Below are positions 1 to 10,926 of a stretch of DNA of 64,000 nt, in pieces (positions within the stretch are counted from its first letter, which is position 1; the number at the start of each line of letters is the position of its first letter). A program made the position numbers and the translations under genes. Source of the DNA: Cinnamomum chago (lineage: Eukaryota; Streptophyta; Magnoliopsida; Laurales; Lauraceae); the NCBI GenBank assembly GCA_038049695.1, contig CP142453.1, positions 117,592,001-117,656,000 of the forward strand, read 5' to 3'. The notes beneath the pieces were generated by a model. It was given only the letters and a program-made list of their open reading frames with translations. It was not told the origin of the DNA and did not search any database.

Positions 1-155
1 TGATGTTTATGGCCAAGTCATACACTTACTCAAACCTAGCCCATCCAGTTATCAGGCCTAATATAGGCCCAGATTGAATCCACCCCACCCAGACCATTTG
101 AAAAATAAAGGTGTCCAATAGTGCTAAAATGTTGGGCCCGGCTAAACCTGTGAAC

Positions 156-907
156 CATGGATGAAAATATCGGCCGCTACGTAGCGTAGTGGCCGATATA
201 TCGGCTGTTGCGGGGGCCACCGCCACGCTACGACGGATTTATTGCCCGTCGTACCCGTAGCAGCCGCTACGACCGCTACGGGGTGAGAAAAATTTCTGTT
301 TTTCAAAATTTTTTAAAATGCATAATCAGACTTATTTCTTTTAATCTTCTCTCCGAATAACATTTCTACACAACCTTTCTACCCTTTTATGTTTAAAAGA
401 ACACCAAAAAGCACATGATCTTGCTGAATTACAGTCAATACAGAGAGTTCTTGTGAATGATTCTTCTCTACGTACATCCTATTAGACATCTCCTTTGGTA
501 GATGTATTTTTTTTTTCTCTAGGTACCTTTTGACTTCATGACATAGTTTTTTCCTTTTATGAACCTTTCATTGGTTTTTAAGTTAGCATAACTAACCAAT
601 ATGAACACATGTGAAAAAATATGATCATTACTATTATTTTTTAGTTATATTATACAGCGATACATGACCTCATACAATGAGGGGACCGCTACGCCCCCTT
701 ATCTTAGTTATTTTTGCAAAAAAAATAAAAATACATTTTCTCTCATTTTCCAATATTCTAGATATTCTACAATTTTTTTCATATTTTTTTGACGATTTTT
801 TCCAAATTGCACCGCTACGCCGCTACGTAGCGCTGTTATGCTATGCCCACTACGTAGTGTTTTGGTGTAGGCCGCTATGCCTGCCGCTACCACTATTTTC
901 ATCCTTG
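156..907. mobile_element. Non-autonomous hAT-like element, copy 1
   Basis: The element is bounded by a perfect 8-bp duplication CTGTGAAC at 148-155 and 908-915, the size made by hAT transposases. The ends are inverted: the left starts CATGGATGAAAATATCGG, and the right reads, on the reverse strand, CAAGGATGAAAATAGTGG. Inside each end are clustered CCGCTACG/CGTAGCGG motifs, many in palindromic pairs, and the middle is AT-rich. No transposase frame is present, so it must be mobilised in trans. The same family recurs at 28203-29296, with clear similarity through the AT-rich core and the right end. Superfamily assignment is inferred from duplication length and TIR form. Confidence 0.85.
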
Positions 908-915
908 CTGTGAAC

Positions 916-1682
916 AAATGAAGGTCGAACCAAGCCAATTTGACCATCTAGCCATAAAATAACACACTAGCCCAGTCCACAGGCTCAAAGACACCCCACT
1001 TGTGAGTGGAATTAAATATAAAGCCATAAAATAATGTCCAAGCCCAATACTCATCCTGACCACACTCCTTGACCTATATCTCCAATTTTACAGTGTTATT
1101 TAGAGTAATGTGATACCATAGTTACATTTGATTCATTTTCTTCTCTAATTCATCATAAGATACATTAGTCCCGTATCCAGTACCTTGACTCCCCCAGGAG
1201 GCAGAGCCTACTTTGTGTAAAGTTCTTATCCTATCCAGTATGCGTTGAGCTTGGGACCGGTCTAGCTAGGCTGGTCCAAGGGTGCTATGATAAGATAATA
1301 GATTGATCAGGTTGGTTTTTCTAAATAGAGTCTAGTCTACTTAGTTGAATGTCAAATCCAAAAGATAGTGCCAAACCTTTAATAGATTTATCAAGTTGCT
1401 CATGGGCCTATTTTTTTACACTTATAGTACAGTTTATCTATTTTAAAAACTCTGAATTTTTCATTTAATTGATGAGAATTTACAAAGCTGTCATTTGGAA
1501 TTTTAACTTACCATATAGAATTGAAAATTCAATATTTGAGGCATTCAAATTTTAAAGAGTGAGCTCAAAACGGCAACTTACCTCAATGATAAAAGTGGCA
1601 GCAGTTCTCACCTAGTCGAATCCTAGGCATGCCACATTCTCTCACCAGGGCCGGCCCTTAAGAGGGGCTGTAAGTGCGCTCG
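916..1682. other. No gene seen
   Basis: AT-rich non-coding sequence between the hAT-like element and the solo LTR. No frame with recognisable protein similarity and no terminal repeats were found. Confidence 0.5.
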
Positions 1683-3419
1683 TGTAACGCCCCAATTCTG
1701 GATACCGATAAAGTCGTTCGAATATCCGAAGTTGGCGCGCTACTTTTCGGAAAATCCGAGAACTTCCAAGATCGTAGGTCCGCAGTGAGGTCCAATTTAA
1801 AACTTTTGGACGATAGACTAACAATAGTTAAATTGCGGAAGCATAACAAGTAAGTGGAAGCAATGGGTATCAATATATGTATTAAATAAGAGTTGAACAA
1901 TAGTCTAGTTTAAAGTTATCAATTTGTTAAACAAAATTTAATACAATTTTTGTTAGCTACCCTGCTCACCACAAAATTCTCTCAAAAACCCAAAACAAGG
2001 TAAACTCTCAAAACCATGATCATAGCTCTCCACCCTCCGGCTCGACATCTGGGTCGGCCGGGCCCCACACGAACTCTCCAGCTACGGGCGCTTCTACGAG
2101 CGCGAGCGCGTCCTCTGCGTACTCTTGGTCAAGGCCTAAGCACCAAAGATGGGTCAGATCTAAAAGATCTGGCAAGTCACAATATACAAATAACATAAGA
2201 CATATATATCAAATGAATAGAGACAGGTGTGTAAATTAAATAATAACAAGGTAAATGAACTAGGCAATTGAGCAAAATAAGCATAAGGAATCAGGATAAA
2301 TATATAACATCTACTCTACTACAAAATGACTCATTCACACGAGCTAAAAATACCGCGGGATATTATGCCGCGACCCTTCCATACTGAACACAGTTGCGGC
2401 GGGGAATCTCACCAGTGCTGTGAATTACTAATCCCGCAAATCACTCATCATCTCATCACACTCATCACTCAAAGACCGGACTCGGTATCACACCGTCCTT
2501 CTTAACCACACAGCTCATCATGATAGCTCATCAACACTCATAATAGCTCCTACCAGGGATGATCAGTCCACAGGCTGAGTTTAAATCAACCGAGTGAATG
2601 TCTATGCCGACTCAAGGAAACTCTAAGGGTCTGTGTCTATCTAGGCTTTGCCTTGCGTGAACAAGGTCCTAACCATGTCTCTAAGAGGTTCATATATAAA
2701 TCATTCCATGAAATATAATTCCAAGTCCAAGCTCACTCGTTGGATCCATACCAAGGCCCATCAATACATGGCCTGGTCTAAAACAGTCCAAACAAGGCAA
2801 TATATTCATTCCTACTGATAAACAGCTCCTTCTAATCCATAAGGAGTTATAATCCCAATATAAACTACCTCTCCAATTCTAAGGGTACACATCTCCACAA
2901 TTAGGCCCAATAAGAGCCCGCCTAGCCACAGACACGGGTCAGTGTTCTCCAAATCATACTATCGGGTCACCTCTAGATATCCTAGGTTCAGGTCATTCAT
3001 TTCCATTAATTAACAGTTAACAGCTACACTAAAGATCTAAGAATGACTGTAATAAACAAGGTGAAGTGTGAACTTCAATATGAGAATCAATAGGGAAATA
3101 CAACAGTCCAATCCTAGACAATGGACCACATTCAGGTTCAGGTCCATCTCCGGTAATTAGATCCCTAAATGGAGTCTCAGATGCCAAAGGATACTGTGTT
3201 TGGTGCTCCTGAGGTTACGAGCATCATTGACAACGTTTAAGGCTTTAATCATTTTAGATTAAACGGCCAAAACCCTAATCAGTGGTCCCCGCGAGTCAAG
3301 GTTGAGCCACACCGTTGACTCGGGCTTATTACATTGATAAATGTCCATTTGGATGGTCAATGGGCCCCACAAATGATCACAACTCCTAAATGTTGAAAAC
3401 AGGAAAATTAGGGTTTCCC

Positions 3420-3932
3420 AGTGTGCTGGGTCGACCTGGCACACTGGGGGATTGACCCCCAGGTTGACCTGATGTGTAGTGTGCTCGGTCGACCTCCTGG
3501 CCTGGTGGGTCGACTGAGTGCACTGGAAAAGCTATGTCAGGCCTCCTGGAAGATTAAGTTTGTTTTCAAAGGTTCCCAATGTGTCCGGTCAACCAACTGG
3601 CTTGGGTGGTTGACCGCATACACCAAAAATCATGAAAAGAGTGATGTCCCACCTTTAAATATTTTTACTGCTAATCCTATGTACTAGTGAAAACCAACTT
3701 CCAGTCTGCACTCCCTGAGTTTCAAGAGAAAAACCTACTTTCAGTCATTTCCTACAAAAATAGTGTACCCGGGTCGACCTGGGCATGGCCAGGTCGACCT
3801 GGCTAACTGAAATGGATCTCCGCAGGAAAAATTAACTGAGAGCCTGTTTTTCCCAAAATTCAGTGTTCCCGGTCGACCTGGGAAGGGCCCGGTCGACCTG
3901 GTAGTATTTTTAGTTTGCCAGGTCGACCTGGG
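3420..3932. repeat. CCAGGTCGACCTGG palindrome cluster in LTR
   Basis: The palindrome GGTCGACC in the context CCAGGTCGACCTGG, or close variants, occurs about nine times here and once more just after the hAT-like insertion (about 4654-4668). The spacing is irregular, roughly 20-90 bp, and many copies are followed by a GTACACTG or GCACACTG tag. The + LTR keeps degenerate copies at about 21630-21770. The minus LTR at 23910-27589 lacks the block. Confidence 0.7.
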
Positions 3933-3942
3933 TAGGGCCAGG

Positions 3943-4650
3943 TAGAGGTGAAAATCTGGGCCGGCGGCCCAAGCCCAGCACGGGCCCAGCACGAAAAAAC
4001 CGTGCCTGGGCCGTGTTTGGGCACGTTGACTTGGTCAACGGGCCGGCCCGGCCCGGCCTGGCAGTCCCGCTGGGCCGTGCTGGGCCAGGGCTGCCAGGCC
4101 CAAGGCCCGGCCCGGCCCGGCCCGGTTAAAAAACTGTGCCGTGCTGGGCCAGTGCTCCAGGCCCGCGGGCGGCCCGGCACGGAACGAGGCCCGGCCAGGC
4201 ACGGCCCGGCCCGCCCCCAACTGCTCTTTTTTTTAAAAATCCCCCCCAACAATTTATTTGATGTATTTTTTCAAAACATTATTAGTGTTATTCTACTTGT
4301 TATCTCTCTTAATTTCTTTATTTTAATGAAATTGGTCCAAAATCAAGAGTGAAGAGTCTAAGTCATTAAGATTTAAAGAACTTAAAAAAATATAAAAAAT
4401 ATAAAAAAAGAGGGAGGGGGATATGTGGGCCGCCCACGGGCTGCACGGCCTAGGCCCGACTAGGGCCCGGCCCAGCACGGCACGACCAGAGTCGTGCCCT
4501 GGGCCGTGCTGGGTTGACCCCAAAGGCCCTGGGCCAGGCACGGCACGGCCCGCATAATTATCATGGGCCGTGCCGGCCCGGCCCAGGGCACGGCTGGGCC
4601 CAGCTTCAGTGGGCCGTGCCGGCACGGCACGACCCAGATTTTCACCTCTA
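3943..4650. mobile_element. GC-rich non-autonomous hAT-like element
   Basis: Perfect 8-bp target duplications GGGCCAGG lie at 3935-3942 and 4651-4658. The inverted ends read TAGAGGTGAAAATCTGGG and its complement. Both arms are made of GGCCCGGC/GGCACGGC-type short repeats, and the core (about 4225-4420) is AT-rich. Long frames through the arms are by-products of the GC-rich repeats (Pro/Gly/Ala/Arg-rich peptides), not genes. The element is inserted inside the minus-strand solo LTR and is therefore younger than it. Confidence 0.88.
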
Positions 4651-5529
4651 GGGCCAGGTCGACCTGGTACACTGCAAAAATCCTACAGAACCCAGTTTTC
4701 GGGATTCTTCCATTTTCAACCCGATTTTCCACCAAAACACCTCCAATCACTCCCAAACTTCACCAAATCATTGAAAAACACAAAACCACTAAAATGGCCA
4801 TCATCCAACACCCATTTAGGCCCATTGATCTTCCAAATGGGGGTGAAACCCCATCCATCAATGTCCAACCATCCAACAAAACTAAGCTCCAGGTAGTTCT
4901 AACATATAAATAAACATCTGAACTATAAATTGCAGAATCAATGAAACAAAACATACAACCTAAGTTAAAAGTATAATGCACTTGCCTTGCTTGGGAGAGA
5001 AGGTATTGTAGACACCTCATTTTGGCCCCCATGATAGTCTTAAACACTTATCATATATAATGATACCCCCATTTCACCCATAACTGAATGGTTAATGGCA
5101 TAATTCAAATTAATTAATGACGATGAAGATGCTTGTTGATCATTTTAGACTTAGTTCGACAATTCATAGAAATTGTGAGAGAAAAGGCCGAATCGCGTTG
5201 AGATCTCTAGTTCGTCCCACTACTCATACCAGGCATGGACTACAACACTATTCCAAACCCTTGCCAGATTATATAGAAGACACTCAGGTTATTCTTAGAG
5301 AAACTACACATAGTTTGCCTAAGTACAATATGATTAACATGGGTTAAGAGGTTAGAATCATTGATCCAAGTATCCCTTACTTTCCCTGACCTCTGACCAT
5401 TAGGATTTATAGACCACAAGATTCTACATTCCGAGAGCTTTCCGACGATATATGGAACGTCCAAATCCGATAAGCGGGTCAAAAGTTATAGGCTTCCGAA
5501 GTTTGTCCCAGGAGGATGTCAAAATCAAC

Positions 5530-8500
5530 TAGGCGCCACCTACTAAATTCCACATAGGCGCCCCATGTTGGGCGCCCATACTGCCCAGGGCCGCCTAGGC
5601 ACCTCATGGTGGGCGCCCACCTTCCAAACTCCACTAGAATGGCTTGAAAGTAGCCCGGGACCACTCAAACATAGGGACCATGCACCGAAGATGAACCGAA
5701 CCACCTAGGCACCACCCATGTGGCGCCCAGCCCTGAGTTCCACTTGGGCGCCACCCTGTGGGCGCCCAGACTGCGCAGACCATGTGGGCGCCACCCCATG
5801 GGCGCCCACCCTCTTTCAAACCCTAATTCACCCTAAAACAACTTAAGCCGCCTTGGGATGCGTGAGACCTTCTAGAAGCACGAATTAATGAAGCCCTAGC
5901 CCTCTTAAACTCATTCCAAAGCCTCTATATAATCCCTCTTAACCCCCATTAGCAAGGGGAGCTACCCTAAAAAAAAAAAAAAAGAAAGAGAGAAAATAGA
6001 GAATAAGGAAGAAGAATAAGAGGTAGCCACTATTAGAGAAAGAGTTTCAGATCTATAGAAGAAGAAGAAGAGGTAGAGAAGAAGGCTTTCATATCTTCAA
6101 CTAAGGCTATGGGATTTTGCAAAAGCTTCGTTCTAGGAACTTGAAAAACGCATCATCTACCGGTATTCCTAGATCTCCCCTCTCTTTTACTACATTCCAT
6201 TGGTATAAATGCTTAGAAATATGTTTAGGATCATTTGAGCATCATAGATCTACATTAGCTTGTGTTAAAACTGATATTATAGCATCTCATCATACTAGAA
6301 ACATGTTTAGGTTCATTCTAATATAGTAGATCTGCATTATTTCGTAACTCTAATTGCATAACTAGGTTAGATCTCGCATTAACAGTATCATTATTATCAT
6401 TTATATCAAAGAGATCGCGAAAAGCCCTTGGCAGAAAGGTTGGGCGCCACCCCCTGGGCGCCTACCCTCTCCCGGACAAGCTGGGCGCCACCCCTTGGGC
6501 GCCTACCCATCTGAGACAGGGTTCGGGTTCTAAATCTTCGCCCGTTACATCGTTTTCTCGTAGATCTGTTAGCTGCATCATTAGTAGTTCGCATTAGGAA
6601 TTCACATCAGTCGCTAAATATCGGAAATTGTGTTGAAAATACTAGGGTTTTTGCGCATTCGTTGTGATCCATTGAAAACCCTGACTGAGCAGGATAGGCG
6701 CCACCCCCTGGGCGCCCAAGTGGATTTTTCCCACCTTAGTGCATAACTTCTGATCTTCCGCATTTAGTTTACTTAGAAACTGTTTCATAATGATATGTTT
6801 GGCTGTTTGATGCGTTCTGAACTCCGAATTACCATCTTTGTCACACTTCACATTATATCATTTGAATTATAGAGTCATATAAAAAACCCAAAAACATCAT
6901 AAAACATAAAATCACTTCTTCTCTTTCCTTACTTTCTAGTATATTAGAGGGGAAACCAAAACAAATTAAAAGATATCCAGAAAACCCAAAAATAATAGTT
7001 AGATAGTTTAAGTTATCGAATTTAGCGTCTAAGTAGGATAAACCCTAAGATTAGCTAGGACATCATAATTAATTAATTAATTTAAAACCCATCAAATCAT
7101 TAAGAACACCTTTAATTCCTTTAGAGGCCTAATTAATTCGGATTAAAAGCAACTATGAACATCAAACACTTAAAACCCAAAACACAGTCACCTGGGCGCC
7201 ACCCCCTGGGCGCCCATCTTAACTCAGTCCACCTGGGCGCCACACCCTGGGCGCCCATCCTTCCACAGCCACTTGGGCGCCACCCCCTGGGCGCCCAACC
7301 TCCTCATTCTGTAAAACCCCCGGTTAAAACTTAAACCAATTAATTAAGACTTTAAACTAATCCGAATCAACATAGTAAAACATTTCAAACTTGAAATAAC
7401 TAAAACCCGAATCAACTCAACCTTTAATTAACTCAAAAACGCAAAACCAACAAAACCTAAAACCAGCCACTTGGGCGCCACCCCCTGGGCGCCCATCCTT
7501 CCAAGACACCTGGGCACCACCCTCTTAGTGTCCATCCTATCCCATTACTAAGGAACCCTTGATTAAAACTTCTAATTAATCACAAACCAAATTTAATCCT
7601 AATTAACATAATAAAACACTTTTAGACTTAAGAAACCTGAAACCTAATCAATTCGAACTCGAATCAACTTATAAGCACAGGACCAACACGAAACCCAAAA
7701 AAAAACCAGTCACCTGGGCGCCACACCCTGGGCGCCCAGCCTATCAATCCGCTTAGGCACCACCCCTGTGGCGCCTATCCTACCCCATTCCCTTGGAGAC
7801 CATCAATCGAAATTAAAACTTAACTAATCAGGCCCGAATCAATACACTAAAGCACTATCAATTTAAAAAAAAGACTTGAAACCTCAATCAATTTGATTGT
7901 GAATTCACTCGACAACATAAAGCCAATTCGAACCGTAAAGACAGTCCACCTGGGCGCCACCCCCTGGGCGCCCATCCTTCCGAGACACCTGGGCGCCACC
8001 CCCTGGGCGCCCATCCTTCCGAGACACCTGGGCGCCACCCTCTGGGCGCCCATCCTATCCAATTACTAGGAAACCCCACTTGAAACTAAACCCGAATTAA
8101 ATCATAATCAACACTTCAGAACTCCATTGAATTTAAAACAATTGAAGTCAGAAGTCCGACTTCAACTTAACTTAAAGATCATTGAACCAACTCAAAACTT
8201 AAAAGACTATCTGCCTGGACGCCACCCCTTGGGTGCCTATCCTGCCATATCCACCTAGGCACCACCCTCTGGGCGCCTAGCCTCCCGAATCACAAAGAGA
8301 CCTAATTAATTAGAACCTAATTTAATCCTAACAACGCAACGGAATACTTTTATTTTAAAATACATCAAACCATAAAAGTTCAACCTCAAATCAACCAAAA
8401 ACATAAAACCGACCCGAACCACAGAACAGTCCACTTGGGCGCCACCCCCTGGGCGCCCATCCTCCATTTCCACCTGGGCACCACACCCTGGGCGCCCAGC

Positions 8501-9075
8501 CTACCTGTTTTCATAAGAACCCCGGCCAACAACTTAGCCTAATTAATTAACATTCAAACCAATCACAATCCACACATTAAAACACTTTTAACTTAAAATA
8601 CTTAGACCTTAATCGATTCGGACTTAGCACCCAAAACCCTTACGAACCAACAAACGACCACCTAGGCACCACCCCTGTGGCGCCTATCCTACATTTTCAC
8701 CCCGACCTACTACCTCGACCAAAAACAAATAACTAAAATTAACTAAAACCAGAACCCAACATAATCCCTAGATCCCAAAAAAAAAACCGAGAACTTAGTC
8801 CCATCTAGAATACCTAAAGAGCACAAGCCATCACCTGGGCGCCACCCCCTTGGCGCCTATCCTTTCGTTTGCACTAAAACGCGAATTCTTGATTTTGTTT
8901 CCAAATCCGGACCCGACTAATTTTGACATTTGAACACCAGAGAACTAAAACAATTTGGAACATTAGAATTCAACAAGTAAGAATCCCCGGGATTCTTAAG
9001 ATAACAACGATACCACCGCCACTAGCCAAACCACCAAGAAACAGCCACTTGGGCGCCACCCCCTGGGCGCCCAAG
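5530..9075. repeat. Interspersed GGGCGCC palindromic repeat array
   Basis: About 25 copies of a 22-24 bp unit are scattered through AT-rich sequence. The unit is TGGGCGCC, then a short C-rich spacer (ACCCCCT), then GGGCGCCCA. Clear copies lie near 5745, 5785, 6443, 6482, 6697, 7194, 7232, 7274, 7470, 7714, 7950, 7988, 8027, 8437, 8834 and 9050, several in pairs about 38-40 bp apart. Degenerate copies (GGCACCACCC) sit between them. Each unit could form a hairpin and contains the self-complementary GGCGCC twice. There is no coding meaning; frames across it simply repeat one short peptide. Confidence 0.8.
5926..5932 (+). promoter_or_regulatory. Putative TATA box of the 5007-10352 LTR
   Basis: TATATAA lies about 920 bp into the LTR, after CG-containing palindromes and shortly before an A-rich, GA-rich segment that resembles the R/U5 leader of plant LTRs. 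Inference from position and motif only. Confidence 0.4.
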
Positions 9076-9686
9076 TCCTCCGCCAATCCTGTCCGTCGAT
9101 TTCGACATCATTTCACTTCTCGAATTAAAACTTGAAATCCCAGAGCCTTAAACAACTTAAGCAGAACCTTAAAACATCCCTAAATCACTCTTAATCAACT
9201 CATAGCTTAAAACAAACCGAATCGACTAAAACCTTAATTAACCAAATTCTTTAGGCAGGGTTATCAAGCTTAGGCTATTTTCACCTTAGGATTATATCAG
9301 ATTTCCTCATTAGATAGATTAGAGCGTTAAGCTTCGTCCCATCACTTTTCTTGTTCCGTTATGGGACCGGGAGAGCTGATGTGGGCGGTCTAGGACCTTA
9401 GGTTAGGGTTAATCCGATGATCAGTAATAAAGCATTAATCACGTAAATCCAAGTAAAATTCCCTAGGTAGGCCCTTCTAGCCCCAATATCAAAAATCCAT
9501 AAAAACTATAAAACCAACAAAATAAACCCAAAAAGATTTTTCCTTTGTTTCTTCCTCCACCTCAGGTGCCAAATACTTAATTGAACTTAATGATAAAAGG
9601 GAATACAGAACTGACTTCTAAAATTGAATAAATGAGAACAATAAGATGAGATGAGTGATTTCACACACCTTGCATATTTTTATTTC

Positions 9687-9782
9687 GGCCCATCGGCCAC
9701 CTTAAATCAATCACGGCCCATCGGCCCACTAAAACAAACACCGGCCCATCGGCCACCTTCAATCAATTACAGCCCATCGGCT
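9687..9782. repeat. Short CGGCCCATCGGCC array
   Basis: Four copies of CGGCCCATCGGC(C) occur with a period of about 30-32 bp, separated by AT-rich spacers such as ACCTTAAATCAATCA. They form a second palindrome-rich block in the same LTR. Confidence 0.7.
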
Positions 9783-10926
9783 TTTCACTTTTATCACTCG
9801 TGTATCGCACACGAAAAAACACAGAAATCACAAGTCAAAGTCTCATTTGCATCATTATCTTGATTTGAAAAGTCAGCCTTTAAACCCTATTTTGCCAAGG
9901 GATTAGAAGGGGGTACCCGGGAACGGGGCCGATCCTCTTCTTAAATATTTGGCACCTCCCCCCTTTTTATTTTCTTTATTTTAATTTTTTTATTTTACTT
10001 GGATACACCATGATTATGCTATATGAGGATTAACCTTATTTGGACTTTTACTCATAACCCTGAATTGACCCAATATTAAAGAGACCCAAAGAGACCCAAA
10101 TTAATGTGACAGGAAAACCGTCGTGTGTTGCCGGCAGCACATTAGACGAGAGAAGAACCCACCCTTTTATTTTCTCCCATTTTCTTTGGCTTTTGTCAAA
10201 GAACGGTGTTACGGCCGTTACCGTAGCTGGCGATCGTGATCCGTCGATTTTGAGGGTAGTCGGAATCCTCATTTTCGATGTAAAATTTAAATAGCACATA
10301 TAGATGAATGGCGATTCCCCTCCCCCTGGGGGATCAAAATTCACATCCGACAGGTATTGTAGAGAGATATAGAGAAGAAGAGAAATCATATCCAATGCAA
10401 TAAGGAAGAAGAAGATGAAGTGGCAGCAACTTCTAAGTATCCTCCCAGCACAATAACAGTAGCTCAAGAAGAGAAATGAGAGAGAGGAAGAAGAGAGGAA
10501 GGAAGAGTGAATAGTTGCTACGGATTTTGGGATTTGTGCTGGATTTATAAGGTTTGGGGGACTGGCTAAAGACTGAAATAGCCTTTAGGGTTGTATAGGA
10601 TTAGGGTTAGGGCTAGGGGCAATTGAGTCTTTGGGTAGGGAAGGTTCTGGAATGATATTTTTGCAATAACCCCCCTATGGTTAACTCAAAACCCTGGTAA
10701 GGGCCTCCCTTCACTAATAAACTCTAGAATTGCAAAAAGGCTCCATAAAACCCTAATACTAATACAACTAAACTAGTCTAACACAAACTTAGGAGATTAA
10801 TACCTAACTACCCTGATTAACCCCTAATTAACATAATTAGCCACTAATTAATATAATTAGGTAATAATTAGCAATGATTAGTATTTAAAAACTCAATAGA
10901 GGGCCCACAAAGGGTGGGGCCTCACA

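Larger units (their letters stand above)
5007..10352 (+). mobile_element. Long solo LTR of a second retrotransposon family
   Basis: The sequence starts TGTAGACACCTC and ends ATTCACATCCGACA, i.e. TG...CA. It is flanked by the perfect 5-bp duplication GGTAT at 5002-5006 and 10353-10357. No second copy of its start, no tRNA primer site and no gag-pol frame is visible inside, so the whole 5.35 kb is best read as one LTR left by recombination. A TATATAA box followed by an A-rich and GAAGAAG-rich leader (5926-6100) gives the strand. It carries the GGGCGCC array and, at its far end, a pair of inverted motifs (9564-9579 and 9942-9957). The alternative, a degenerate small element with diverged internal LTRs, is less likely. 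Confidence 0.7.
1683..10926 (-). mobile_element. Gypsy-family solo LTR (minus), split by two insertions
   Basis: On the minus strand this LTR starts TGTGAGGCCCCACC at 10926 and ends GGGGCGTTACA at 1683. It matches the LTRs at 19621-23274 and 23910-27589 along most of its length, for example the CGCGGGATATTATG block near 2355 and the leader segment near 2030-2160. The tetranucleotide CTCG directly flanks both ends (1679-1682 and 10927-10930). This is probably the remnant of a 4-6 bp target duplication, so it is a solo LTR and no polypurine tract or pol follows it. Its body is interrupted by an hAT-like element at 3943-4650 and by another LTR at 5007-10352. Without these it would be about 3.2 kb. 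Confidence 0.75.

Noticed and set aside
3948-4913. Long open frames on both strands through the GC-rich segment (up to 134 codons)
   Set aside because: They fall in hAT-like arms built of GGCCCGGC repeats and give low-complexity Ala/Gly/Pro/Arg peptides on both strands. The open frames come from base composition.
7847-8079. Repetitive frames on the minus strand reading GAQGVAP or GWRPG repeats
   Set aside because: These are translations of the GGGCGCC units in different frames, with no start context or family.
5530-9075. Regularly repeated short unit, considered as a CRISPR-like array
   Set aside because: Spacing is irregular, the units are palindromic and degenerate, spacers are AT-rich and of variable length, and the surroundings are a plant LTR with a target duplication.
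9564-9957. Inverted AGGTGCCAAATA / TATTTGGCACCT pair as a separate MITE
   Set aside because: No target duplication on either side. It may simply be part of the long LTR's own structure.
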